Source: Helichrysum umbraculigerum (lineage: Eukaryota > Streptophyta > Magnoliopsida > Asterales > Asteraceae). Taken from it: 64,000 nt of DNA. The notes below the pieces were generated by a model that was not told where the DNA came from, searched no databases, and was given only the letters and a program-made list of their open reading frames with translations. Below are positions 52,754-63,828 of the stretch, piece after piece. Numbering within the stretch: the first letter of the stretch is position 1; every line of letters starts with the position of its first letter. Made by a program: the position numbers and the translations under genes. The stretch is taken from positions 65,755,837 to 65,819,836 of the forward strand of contig CATIUR010000004.1 of NCBI GenBank assembly GCA_949592205.1. The letters run 5' to 3'.

Positions 52754-55140
52754 TGTTACAGCTGAAACGGTCGTTACGCAACAGCTGCAACGGTGTAGTT
52801 TTGAATTTATAATAGTCGGGGGGGAGCCAAAACCTTCCGAACAACCTACTATTACTTGGTACGAGTACCTGATACTAGTAAGTGGTAAGGATGATCCAGG
52901 GTCGTTCCTCACGACGGTAGAATTGAAACAGAGCTCACTCAGATAACTTAGTAATTAAGCTGGGTTTTGAATAGTTTGGATAGGTTTGTATTTGGTTTTC
53001 TAATTTATTAAACTAATAAAACATAAAATAAAAGGGAAGCTAGCATATTTGCAACACTTAAGGATGACGGAGACGTGGCTCACCATGATTTAGGTATGAT
53101 GTTCAATATGGGGCACATCTAGGTAACAGACAAATAAACTATAGGTGTAAACACTAGGACCCTACTTCTTTAGATAGATTCTAAATCAGTATGTCACTGA
53201 GTACCTAGGCTATCGTGATTCTGATCAGAACAGGCTGCTCAACCCCCCTCACCTGTCTTTGTGGAGACAGTGACCCTTAAAGGGTGCAGGAATAAGGTAA
53301 CAGACTGCCCATTGGGTTATTCTGACCGTTCTTAACACCTAAGTCTAAATGTTATTATCTAAACGTGTACTGATCATTATCCTTGTATTCTAAACTATCA
53401 GTTTTGTAGAGTCTAGGGGTTTTAAGAATCCTGAACCACTGCTGGGCTTGACTTTCATCTCTAGACTCATTCCTTACGTTTGATTAGCTCAAATACTTCT
53501 GTCATGATCTAGACTCTCCTTTGCAATCAGTCATTCAGCCCTAGGAACACCAGCGGTGTACAATGCATACTCATTCCACAGCGTACCACACTAGGCACCG
53601 TTCACGATGTACTACACTTAAACAGTTCCACAGACCCTCGTAACCAGGGATATGTTGTAGATTTTATCCCTAGGTACAGGTACGGTGTACTATGTCGAAA
53701 TGTTTCCATAGCTTCAGTTCCAGGGGTGGACAGACGGTGTACTGTAACATTTCCACAACTATATTGGTTCCTAGGCCATATTCTAGGGTCTCTAGGTAAT
53801 CCACAGTGTTGGCACATACGGCTTTTTCCGGAGCTTCCACGTTGTACTCCACCAGTGGTGTTTCCAAAGCTATACTCAGTATTTCAGCCGAATTATAGTG
53901 ACAGACACGGCTTCGTACAAACATACAGATAACATATCTACCGCAACTTAGGCCTACAGCTAAGGTGATAGTCACGCGAAGGACTGGAAAGGGTGATCCA
54001 TAACTAAGTCTAGATACATGATAAGTTTAGACAGATACAGAGTTTAACAATTCCATTAATCATACCTAATCATGGCAAACATACAAGAAACTACTCACAA
54101 AGCATGGCAATAAACATTTCCAACATTAATAGATCACAAATATCAAACAAGAACATTATGACAAATTAATATAAAAAAGGATAGATATTACCGGTAAATA
54201 AATGCGAGCAGAATAACACTTGTATTTCTCCGAATAATATCCCAAGTATTACAAATGCTAGCTTCTACGAATTACATTACATAGCTACTCCTAAAGCGAT
54301 GGATTCTCCCCCTAATCTTCCCACTAGTTTCTAGAGAGAGAAACTAGAGAGAGAGACTAGAGAGAGAACCTAGAGAGAGAGAGACTAAAACTAGAAAATG
54401 AAAACGTAAATAAAATCTAGAGAGAGAGTAGTGAGAGAGTGAAGTGTGAATTGATGGATGAAAATGGTGAAAATGAGGCTTGTATATATAGTACTCGCAC
54501 AACCGTATCCGTAGACCGTATCCAAAACTTCAAACTCACAACCGTATCGCAAACCCGAATAAAAATCAGATTTTTATCGCCTAAACGCACGATACGGTTG
54601 AGCTAGGGCAAATACGGGAGAACTGGAGCGTATACGGTTGAGCGTAGGGTGAATACGGGAGAACACAAGCCGTATACGGCTGTGCTAGGCCGTATACGGT
54701 CTAGCTAGGCCGTATACGGTCTGTGCTAGGCCATATACGGTCTAGTTTGGCCGTATACGGTCTAGCTCTCCCGTATCCTGATTCCTCGGTTCTTCGTTTC
54801 TTCGTTCGGGCGTAACTTCTTCATCCGATGTCCGTTTTGAGCGTTCTTTATATCCCTGAAATCGTAATTGAAAAACGAAGACAATGAGATAAGTTAGAGG
54901 TCCTAACTCTATGTCTTGCTCAAAAAGTGCTAGAATACGTTAACCGGAAGATTCAATGATTGTTTGTGCTCTATTTTACTCATTTTTAGGTTGTTTTTGT
55001 TGATTCTTGAAACATCGTCTATATTTTAGCCCTCTTGATGAAATGTGACATTTAAGTTCATATTCAAGTGTTTTCATTAATAATAGGGCTAAAATGGTGA
55101 GATAATGACGCATAAAAACATGACTTTTTACGTGTCATCA
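52754..55140 (-). repeat. 5' LTR of the non-autonomous element
   Basis: 2387 bp, a copy of 35525-37911 with three differences noticed (near 53227, 53648 and 54767). It is followed by the GTAAC duplication. Confidence 0.92.
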
Positions 55141-55145
55141 GTAAC

Positions 55146-56699
55146 AACGAGGGGTTAGCACATAGCTAAGTGAGTAAATCCAACACTCAACATTTAACTT
55201 AGCTAAACCAATTAACTACAACAAGTATTCGCAACCACAACAGTCAACAACAACTTAATGAGGATCGGCGGATCCGGGGATAACCTTAGTACCCGGGCGG
55301 CTCCCCAAGATCACTTATCCAAACATATCCGTATGGCCATAACGGACGAGACCGATAGCTAGTGTTTATTATACTTAGGTACAGTTCAGCACACACAACA
55401 AATGAAGTACATCCCTGTACCATTCACACAACAACACACTAGCCCAACCAACAGTTCATCAACTCGTTGACCTCATTAACAACAATGCACAAAGGCCACA
55501 CAAAGCACATATGAGCATATGATCAACAATAACAACTAATCAACTCAATAATCAAGTCTACGTTTACCCGTTGTAATCAAATGATTACAACTAAGCCAAA
55601 CGGTAAGTTTTGAATCCACTCACCGATACCTTTGCCTGCACAATCTCTGATTCCAGAGATCACTTATCTTTCGGAGGATCTGAGAATCAATAATCAACAT
55701 AAGTTAGTACTTTGCCTCATAATTTGTAAATATCAAAATGAGCATTTTTGTAAAATGCCACAATAGCATTCAATAAGTGCCATCATAAACACCACCTTCT
55801 AAACACATGCATTTTGGTGAAATTTGAAAAATCCATCAAGATTAAACATGCAAACGCGATCCTGACTAGCCAGGGCTGGATCGCGTTCGTCCTTAGTCAA
55901 AAATTCTGTCACCGAAAAACACTAGCAAACGCGATCCGGATGCTTGGCCTGGATCGCGTTTCTAAGGCCAAAAACTCGAATAGGTCGTTTACAACAAGGG
56001 AACGCGATCCGGAACCATAGCCGGGATCGCGTTCATCTGTTCTTCAGCTCAAGAACAGACCTGAACGAACTTTAACTCCATTTTCAACATTCAAACTCAT
56101 CAAACTCGATTCTAATGCATCTAACTAGTTAAGAATCATCACATAACATCATATATCACAAACAATCACTATATAACGTACAAGAATCATTCAATTCATC
56201 AATTTCATTTCTATCTAACATTTGAACTTATAAACTTCATTACCTTTAAAAATGGAGATGATGATGAATAGAAGAAGAAGAAGAAGATGATGATGATAGC
56301 TAGTAGATTACAATCTCCAATCATTTCCTAGTTTGATGATTTGATCCTATATTTAAGTTAGGGTTTATGTGTGTTTGTTTGAAAGGGAATTGGGAAAAGG
56401 AATTGGTAAAGTGAGAATAAAAAGATCGGCCCTTCCTTTTTAACCATTTAATATCGTGGTTATTTTATACCCGCTCTAAATCTATTGTCTGGAACCTAAA
56501 AATCAATTGCGAGAAATTTATTTTATTATACCGTCAACTTCCATATTTTAATATAAGCAACATTTTATAATCCACAATAAATCCTAAGACCTATTTCACC
56601 AACTTTCACAATTAAACAATTATAACGCAAAAATTATTTAAAACTATTAAATACGAAATTATAAATAGAAAATACCAGGCTATTGGAGAGGATGTTACA
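55146..56699. repeat. Solo LTR, right piece, with three CpG hairpins
   Basis: Continues the solo LTR from 35524. Three inverted repeats AACGCGATCC...GGATCGCGTT lie at 55853-55862/55878-55887, 55928-55937/55951-55960 and 56001-56010/56024-56033. A GAAGAAGAAGATGATGATGA microsatellite is near 56268. It ends GGATGTTACA. Confidence 0.85.
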
Positions 56700-56704
56700 A
56701 TCAG

Positions 56705-57234
56705 TCATCAACTGTTGTTCACAAGCCTTACCAGCTTTATCAAGATGCTGATAATTATCCCCAAGATTTGATGAATCAGAATTTAAAAGACCACTAGCAG
56801 CATTAGATGAATGAACAGCAGCATCACTCATACTTCATCTCAGAATTCTACTGATCAAGGGCTCATAAACATTACTAGGAACATCCCCTAGATCATCTTT
56901 ACTGAGAACATTAGAAACCCTAGGATTTCCGGTGGTACCCCCTTCGTTAGTCACACCCATAGGTCGATCATCGATAGATATCTGCCCAGAATGCATGCTT
57001 CTACATGTTTAATCCTCGACACTATCCATGGAACCAGTATGTGATACCAATCGAGTAGGCACCGTCTCATGCCCAACAGAATTAGGGTTTGCAGGAGCAG
57101 CCCCCTTGGCACCTATAGACACCTGATCATAATCTGATAAAACCCGATCAGACTCCGAAACAGAAACAGAAGATTTAGAACCAACAACCTTGCTCTTATA
57201 AGTTTTCTTTTACTTACTTGCAGACGAACTCATT
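56705..57234 (-). pseudogene. LINE ORF1, N-terminal part
   Basis: On the minus strand from the ATG near 57234 (MSSSASK) the Ser/Asp/Asn-rich N-terminus of ORF1 runs to the solo LTR insertion site. It has internal stops (near 57211, 57010 and 56835) and includes MSDAAVHSSNAASGLL. The frame continues at 35231 once the nested stack and one ATCAG copy are removed. Confidence 0.75.
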
Positions 57235-57594
57235 GTGCAATCACAATGAAACAAGGATCCATAGAAAAAACCACACGATACACACGTAAACCAGATTGGG
57301 CAATAAAGAATATAATAAAATTAACCTATTTAATCCGCAAGCAACAATATAGAGAAAATACCCTAAACGATTTAAACTAGAAAACCCTAAAATACGAATT
57401 CCTAAATAGATTCTAACATCTTGGCCTGATATTAAAGTTCGTATCAAACATTAGAGGGACACGGAAGTGTTTCAATGTTGATGACATATTCAATAACAAG
57501 TTAGATAATCAAAAGCTGTTAGAAATCGATTGAAAAGTTAGGAAGACCAGATCGCCAAATCGTCCAGGGAGAGAGCATTTTCAAATCGCCACTT
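57235..57594 (-). other. LINE 5' UTR
   Basis: Non-coding leader between ORF1 and the 5' end at 57594, which directly abuts the target duplication GAGCTAAGAA. The presence of a leader suggests a nearly full-length LINE insertion. Confidence 0.65.
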
Positions 57595-57653
57595 GAGCTA
57601 AGAAATTTATAGGTATCTTTTATTGGAATTACTCAGCCAGATAAGATAAATGT
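57595..57653 (+). pseudogene. FAR1-like pseudogene or its flank, right side of the LINE
   Basis: Starts with the second copy of GAGCTAAGAA and should continue the sequence left at 29730. A short open stretch (FIGIFYWNYSAR then stop) is too short to assign. Confidence 0.4.
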
Positions 57654-58121
57654 GTTGAGATATATATTATTAATTAATTAATATATAATATAAAAGGGTA
57701 AAGATATAATCTGTGATCACGTGATATGAATTAAATGGAAAGAGTCGAAGAATTGCTAAGCGAAGGATCAGCAAGATCTTTTTCATTTGCTTGTTGGTTA
57801 AGATATCTTTATACTATTTATTTTAAACCATATTTAATTGTAACCCTGAGTCAAGAGCCGTAAATAATAAAAGATAAAAACTCTATGGTTTGGCCCCGTG
57901 GACTAAACCAATTACCAAGTTGGGGATTAGCCATAACCACGCTAAATCCCTTTCTTCGTATTGTTCATGTTTATTATCTTGTTTGCTTTGTTTAATTGCT
58001 TGGTGAGCAATTTGTCTATCCGTTTATTGTGTGTGGGTGTAACGCATTTACACAAGCATTGTTTGGGTTTGAATTTTGCTGGCAATAGGTTGTTGTTAGT
58101 TGGATGTTTCCGCTGCAAATT
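57654..58121 (+). repeat. Probable Ty1/copia LTR fragment
   Basis: Starts TGTTGAGATATATATT and includes CCGTGGACTAAACC, AACCACGCTAAATCCC followed by a T-rich run, and TTTCCGCTGCAAATT near the end, wording I associate with copia LTR R/U5 regions. It is cut at 58121 by the next Ty3 element; the rest would lie beyond the window. The assignment is by resemblance only. Confidence 0.4.
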
Positions 58122-58670
58122 TGTCACACCCCCAAAATCTGTAATCGTATTTATCAGATGGTTTGCGGAAGCATTAGATCGAGCGGGGGTGCTGACGTCA
58201 ATGTCGGATATTCATACATATCAGAGCATATGATTATCGCAGAACGTGCATATAATAAGATGCCATAAGTATTAGTTTACAAAATCTTACGATTCATAAG
58301 ATCGTAAAAGTAGAAAAGTATTTAAAGTTGTACAAAAGAGGATTTCGTAAATATGACTTAAAGGTATTAGTTATACAAAAGAAATCCTATAGTTTCAAAA
58401 GATGGCATCCTAAAGCCATCGTGGTTCGCCTAGTTCCTTGATGTATGCTATCTTATTTGTGCAGCTAATTCCGTGAAAAACGTAGTAAAACGTCAACAAA
58501 AATGTTGAGTGAATTCACAGGTTTTTTATGTAAATAGTTCATAATTCTATATTCATTTGTACATCATTGATATGTTATATAAATAGTTCTGTTCATTGAA
58601 TTGTCGCTCAAGTTTCAGTTTCGTTACATCGTTACTCAATTTATCGTTTCGTTCGTAAGAAAATAATATC

Positions 58671-59110
58671 CTATACCCAAGAAGTAGGGTCATCAATAGT
58701 TCAAGTTCCTATGCCCGAGATGTAGGGTCGTTCATTAGTTCAGTTCCTATGCCCAAGAGAAGTAGGGTCGTTTAATAGTTCAGTTCCTTTGCCCAAGAGA
58801 AGTAGGGTCGTTCAATAGTTCGATTCCTATGCCCAAGAGAAGTAGAGTCGTTCAATTGTTCCAAATCCTATGCCCAAGAGAAGTAGGGTCATTCAATAGT
58901 TCCATTCCTATGCCCAAGAGAAGTAGGGTCATTCAATAGTTCGATTCCTATGCCTAAGAGAAGTAGGGTCGTTCAATAGTTCCAAATCCTATATGCAGCT
59001 CACAAATAGTTACAGTTCCTAGGTTCAGTTCACACAACAGTTACAGTTCCTAGGTTCAGTTCACAAACAGTTACAGTTCCTATGTTCAGTTCACAAACAG
59101 TTCAAGTAAT
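58671..59110. repeat. LTR minisatellite, 40-bp then 31-bp units
   Basis: Eight units of about 38-41 bp built on CCTATGCCCAAGAGAAGTAG GGTCGTTCAATAGTTC (58671-58986) pass into three or four units of about 31 bp built on CCTAGGTTCAGTTCACAAAC AGTTACAGTT. Both unit types end in AGTT before the next CCTA. Confidence 0.9.
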
Positions 59111-59549
59111 AGTATGATAACATTGTTTCATAATTAATAGTTCACAAGTCCGATTCACCAATGTTCTCAAGTACAGTTTATAAAAAATTCATGTATAAAA
59201 GCATATGAGTAATTATATAATATAAGTTGCATGTTATAGCAAAACAAGTTCTATGTTTTCCACCCCAAATTTAGAAAAACAGTAAAACAAGTAAAATTGG
59301 GGCTGTGAACTCACAGTAAGCGATAGCGTGAGCGATAGTCAAAAGTAGTAGTCGTCCATATATTGTCTCTCAGAGTCCTAGACGAAATAAATGTATTAAC
59401 ATAAGTATTTGACTATTCGTTGTTTTTAAGTGTTCGTACAATTTTGTTGGTGATAAATGTGCTTGAAAAATAAATATTATTTTTTGAGTTATATTTATCG
59501 TTTAAACATTCGTTGCGTATAAGTATATACATATATATACTTATTAGTC

Positions 59550-59599
<50 letters not shown>

Positions 59600-59654
59600 G
59601 TATATATATTTTGTCGTCATCGTTCGTGTATAAATATATATAATATTAGTTGTC

Positions 59655-59706
<52 letters not shown>
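59550..59706. repeat. (TA)n microsatellites
   Basis: Two long (TA)n runs (about 59551-59595 and 59660-59706) inside the LTR. The Tyr/Ile-repeat frames read across them are artefacts. Confidence 0.9.
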
Positions 59707-59708
<2 letters not shown>

Positions 59709-60009
59709 CCAAATTATAGTTTGTACAAAAATGGTTTGCTCGTTCTATATATCAATTAATTATTTTCGTCCAAAAGTTTGTCACGTCCAATTGTTTCATT
59801 TTATTTGGAGTAAGTACTCGTTTCAAAGTATTAACTCGAATCACGTTTATGTTTTAAACAGTACACGGCGCATTGGGCTTGACCCAACACTCGCCCATTT
59901 TTATTTTGGCCCAAAATACTCGATCCAATTATTTAGCCCAATACATATTTACTAATCCAATCCGGCCCAATAACTGATCTACCACAATATGTTTTAGCTC
60001 GTTAACACT

Positions 60010-60130
60010 TTTGGCCCGTCCGGTTTCCCGTTTGTGTGCCTGACCCATCCGGTTTGTTCAATGACCCGTCCGGGTCTTCCCCTTTTTACCCAACCCGTAC
60101 GGCTCACATTTGTGACCCGTCCGGGTCACC
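60010..60130. repeat. ACCCGTCCGG motif array in LTR
   Basis: About five copies of ACCCGTCCGG or close variants, two of them within the inverted form GACCCGTCCGGGTC (60063 and 60115). It is a counterpart of the CpG-rich arrays in the other Ty3 LTRs. Confidence 0.7.
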
Positions 60131-60193
60131 GTGATTGTTGGTTCCTGCTCTGTTCGAAGTTCATACACAGTCCAGTTTATATATATATATATA

Positions 60194-61227
60194 TGTTGAG
60201 TCACTGGTCGCTGACCGTGATAAGTCGCTAGTCGCTGATCTACTCAACTGTTCACTACTCGATGAAGAAATGGATTGTATCAAAGCTGCTGTTACTGAAG
60301 TTTATCATCGCTGATCATCATTCATTACTTACAAGGAATTGATATGCTGAGGAAGAATAAAACTCAACTTGGTGTGTCGCTAATCAACGTCAGCGAGAGC
60401 TTTACTTCTTCAAATCAATAAAGGTAAAAGTCATTGCCAGAATAACAGCTAGTCACTGAAGATCTCTAGTTCAAGTCATTCTACAAGAGCATGTTAGCTC
60501 ACAGTGAGTGAGGAGGATTTCAGCATCTTCAGGGACTATTCAATAAAGCCTCTAAATCATCAAGTACAGAAAGTATTGTACTCATCTATACATCAGCAAG
60601 AGTGTTCCCACTTGAAGTTTGTCTGAAGGATTACGTGGCAGCAAGTGATTGGTTTTAAGGTAACGAGATATTTACGGTAACAGAATTGGGACCCGCAGTA
60701 TGTCGGTTCATCAGAGATCAAGCCAATCAAGCAGAGACACGTGTCATTCCAAGATCCGATAATCTAGGAACTCTTGTAGTATAAATAGTTCAGTAGTTTG
60801 TACTGTAGAGGCTAGTCGTTTAATTCGTGTTAATCACTGTATGTCAGTGAGTAGTTAGTCTAAGCACGACTTAACGATCCAGCGAGAGAACAGTCAGCGT
60901 GTTTGTCCACTGCTGTTCTTCTCAATCGTAATAGATTAGCTAAGTGTTCGAATTGGATTAACTTTGGTTAATCCATTCCGCATTCAACACTTGTGAATTT
61001 TATGATCAATACAATTCACTATTTCAGCTACTATTACGCTGTTCTTTGATATTGTGATATCTATTATCTGTTATACTCTGTTTCTGTTAAAACGATTAAA
61101 AACTTAGTCAATTAACTTAGTTAAAATCGGAAAAAGTTTTTAATTGTATTCAACCCCCCTTCTACAATTAAACTTTACACTTTGCGATTCCAAATTCACT
61201 AACTGATAGTGAATCACGGGACTCACA
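60194..61227 (+). mobile_element. Copia-like solo LTR inside the Ty3 LTR
   Basis: Starts TGTTGAGTCACTGG and ends GGGACTCACA, flanked by ATATA on both sides. The flank is an AT microsatellite, so the duplication is weak evidence. It contains TATAAATAG (60781-60789) and TTGTATTCAACCCCCCTTCT near its 3' end, typical of SIRE/Tork-type LTRs. No internal region is present. Confidence 0.75.
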
Positions 61228-62300
61228 ATATATATATATATATCCGTATTTTAACCAAAACTTAACTCGTTTTCAATTATAATCATCCATAATACGATGT
61301 TATTAACATAGTATAACAAGTTTTGAGTAATATATAACAAATTAAATTAACAATTTATATACATTAAAATCAAAGAAATTTTACAGAGTGTATGTATGAA
61401 AATTTAAGTTCTAAATACCTTACAGTGATACGATGATTATGAAGATTGATACGATGATAATGATGAGCTGATTATGTTATCATGGTTCTTTGGTGATGAT
61501 GAAAAAAGTTGTGAAGAAGGAAGGTGTTAATTTTATTTTAGTTTGGAAATTATCTCTGCTTGCTCCGTGATCACAATGAGGAAGCAGTGTAGGTGTGTAT
61601 GAATTATTGGTATTACTTGAGTGTATGGTCACTGAGTGTAAGGAATGATAGTATATAATAATATATCATGTTCTATATTTCAAAGGAGGGGATGGTCATG
61701 CACAGATATGTCGGACAAATATTATATATGTGGTAATTATTGGGGTTTTTAACCCGTTAGTTCCGTGTACGGGTTCAATTGTGTGCCAGTTTTCATTCAA
61801 TTTTCTTAATTATATTTTGAGGCAATTCTCCAAATACATTATTATGAAGGAGAAAAATAATACTTTTATTATTTTTAACCTTTGGGTATGTTTTGTTTTT
61901 GTTGCTATTCGTATGCAATACATTTTAAATAAACATATAAATGTTTTCGTTTCAATTTTGTTCCAACCAGTTCACGTAATATTTTCAAATAAAAATTATT
62001 CGAAATTCTTTTCAAGTTCTTTCTGAACTTTTGTATCGTTTTTGATACGTTACTCCCTAACGTATAGTGTTTTATATTATCACAATAATATAAATAAATA
62101 ATATTCGTAATTAATAGTTTTCATCTTACTAATTATTTGTATCACCAACTTATTGTATATATTTGTTTGTCGAGTTTGACACGTTTGTTTTGCTAAACTT
62201 AGTTCATAATATTAGTTTTGAATTCACAAATCAAGGAATTTTCCTAAGACATGCAAGTGATTATTGTCCGTAATTACACCTAAATTCGAGGGGTGTCACA
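61228..62300 (-). repeat. Ty3 LTR, remaining part
   Basis: The LTR resumes after the solo LTR and ends in GGGTGTCACA. It is AT-rich with no gene; the frame at 61730-62026 has no recognisable content. Confidence 0.75.
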
Positions 62301-62313
62301 TTTTTCCCTAGTT

Positions 62314-62500
62314 AGAAAAATCTCGTCCCAAGATTTAAGTCATGCCGGTCGTGCTTAACTAGTGCGTTTCATCATTACGTAAATGTTTTTCTTATGTATC
62401 GCTTTTGTGCCCACGTTTCTGTTTTGGCATGTTAGGTTGTTACCAATGTTCTAACAACTTTTAATATACTCGACGTATAGTTTTATACGTTCAACGGTAG
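62314..62500 (-). other. Deleted pol junction region
   Basis: Short non-coding stretch where pol is expected. AATCTCGTCCCAAGATTTAA at 62329 parallels AATTTCGTCCCGAAATTTAT in the intact Tekay-like element, next to its 3' LTR. So only the very end of the interior remains before gag begins. Confidence 0.6.
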
Positions 62501-63828
62501 TATGTGTGCTCTAAGCGCTAAGTTCAAGAAGACATTTGAGTTATACAATGTTAAGCGCAGTAGTAATTTACTAGGGTATACCAATGTTGGCATAAGGGTC
62601 TGGTTGTGCATCCGAAGCTCTAAGAAGATAAGCGCATCCGCAAGCTGGTTGCAGGTTGGCATTGCGATTGATGTCGTTCTGGTTGTTATGATTATTGTTG
62701 TTACGGTGATTGTTGTTGTTGAGTTTTGGACACCAGTTTCGGTAATGTCCTAGTTCCCCACACTCAAAACACCCAGTGTTCTATCGTTCATTGTTCGCGG
62801 GGTTATTCTTGCACACCTGAGCTCGGTCTCCCCTTCGTTTGCAGTTATCATAAGCGATGCAATATCCTTCATGGTGCCTTTCGCACTTCCCGCACTTAGG
62901 TCTGTTACCCCCGATAGGTTTTTGGTTCAGTCGTGGTGGTGACAACGTATGCCCTGAGGTTTTCCGAATGCCTTTTGTTTTGTTGATCATGGTTATCACT
63001 TCCTCCACTATTCCATTTGCGTTTATTATTTCCAGGACTACCAATATCAGCACATTTCTGTTTACCTTTTTCGAACACAATTTCTTTAGTCAGAGTTCCC
63101 ATCCTAACTGCATCATCGTCAAAATTTACGCCAACTTTGCAACGCTTCTGAAAGTAGTTGGCATAGAAGACATTACTAGACTTCGGATCTGTGGGGCCAA
63201 CCCCTAGGTGTAACGCTCGATGCGTTTGCTCTCTGGTGTCACCATATGGGGCACTAAGCATGCGAGCTCTTGAAACTTTGTAGTGTATCCAGTGATGTCA
63301 GCACCGACCATCTTGATATCCCACAGCTCAGTTTCGATCTTTTGAAGTTCACTGCGACAGCATAAATCTTCCATGATCATCCTTTTTAAAGTTTCCCACG
63401 AGATGGAGTAAGCAGTTGTGCGTCCAAGGATTTAGATCTGAGCGTTCTACCAGGTCAACACTTTGTCAGCTAGAGTACACGTGGTGTACCTCGCCATGCA
63501 GTCAGTTGCGCAGTCGCTTATGTCAAGCACTGATTCCATCTTTGCAATCCAGTAGACCAGACCAATGGCCCCTTCAGTCCCGGTGAAGGTTCTCGGTTTG
63601 CAGGCTAACAAGATTTTGTATGAACACCTTCGTTGGGTATCCACAGGAGTCTCACCATTCACATGGGTTGTCCCGCTGTTGTTCACCCCAGTATCGCGAT
63701 TTCGGCTTGCCTCATACTGGGTAATAGCTTCAGCAATTTTTCGTTCGATGATCCGTTCGGTGGTTTCAACGACAGGGGTGTTGTGGTGCGTCGGCTATTT
63801 TGGGTCTTTCGTTGCTTTGGTGGCATGA
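62501..63828 (-). pseudogene. Gag remnant of the right-hand Ty3 element
   Basis: The ATG near 63828 begins MPPKQRKTQNSRRTT, parallel to MPPRR of the intact Tekay-like gag. Pieces include CSYKILLACKPRTFTGTEGA and WIAKMESVLDISDC (63686-63450), a C-rich region (CGKCERHHEGYC, CKRRGDRAQVC, about 62880-62800), CFECGELGHYRNWC (about 62770-62720) and ASDAQPDPYAN (about 62600), the protease lead-in. Multiple stops and frame changes are present. Protease and pol are missing downstream. Confidence 0.75.

Larger units (their letters stand above)
35525..55140 (-). mobile_element. Large non-autonomous Athila-related LTR element (LARD-like)
   Basis: LTRs 35525-37911 and 52754-55140 are each 2387 bp, TGTTACAGC...GTGTCATCA. 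The TSD is GTAAC (35520-35524, 55141-55145). A tRNA-Asp-type primer site (52730-52747) and a polypurine tract at 37912 set the minus orientation. Only three LTR differences were noticed, so it is young. Without the nested element its interior is about 5 kb, with one 447-codon frame and no protease, RT or integrase, so it must rely on another element. The primer site and repeated polypurine-like tracts are shared with the Athila-like element at 3808-16581. Confidence 0.92.
35232..56699. mobile_element. Solo LTR (Ty3-like, about 1.85 kb) in LINE ORF1, split by a nested element
   Basis: Sequence pieces are 35232-35524 and 55146-56699. The start reads TATAACACCC (TG mutated to TA) and the end GGATGTTACA, with ATCAG on both sides (35227-35231, 56700-56704). 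After removing the nested element there is no internal region, primer site or second LTR, which fits a solo LTR left by recombination. Its start resembles LTRs of the Tekay-like type seen at 39088 and 58122. Three CpG-rich hairpins lie at 55853-56033. Confidence 0.85.
29731..57594 (-). mobile_element. L1-type LINE, interrupted by a nested LTR stack
   Basis: The 3' end is a (T)13 run (29731-29743; poly(A) on the minus strand) and the 5' end is at 57594. GAGCTAAGAA occurs at 29721-29730 and at 57595-57604, a 10-bp target duplication. Minus-strand order: 5' UTR and ORF1 start (57594-56705), an interruption by a solo LTR stack (35232-56699), the rest of ORF1 (35231-33600), endonuclease, RT, zf-RVT, 3' UTR. 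Removing the stack and one copy of its ATCAG duplication reconnects ORF1 in frame. Several stops and frameshifts make this LINE inactive. Confidence 0.92.

Noticed and set aside
59513..59955. Tyr/Ile-repeat proteins near 59600
   Set aside because: Translations of (TA)n microsatellite.
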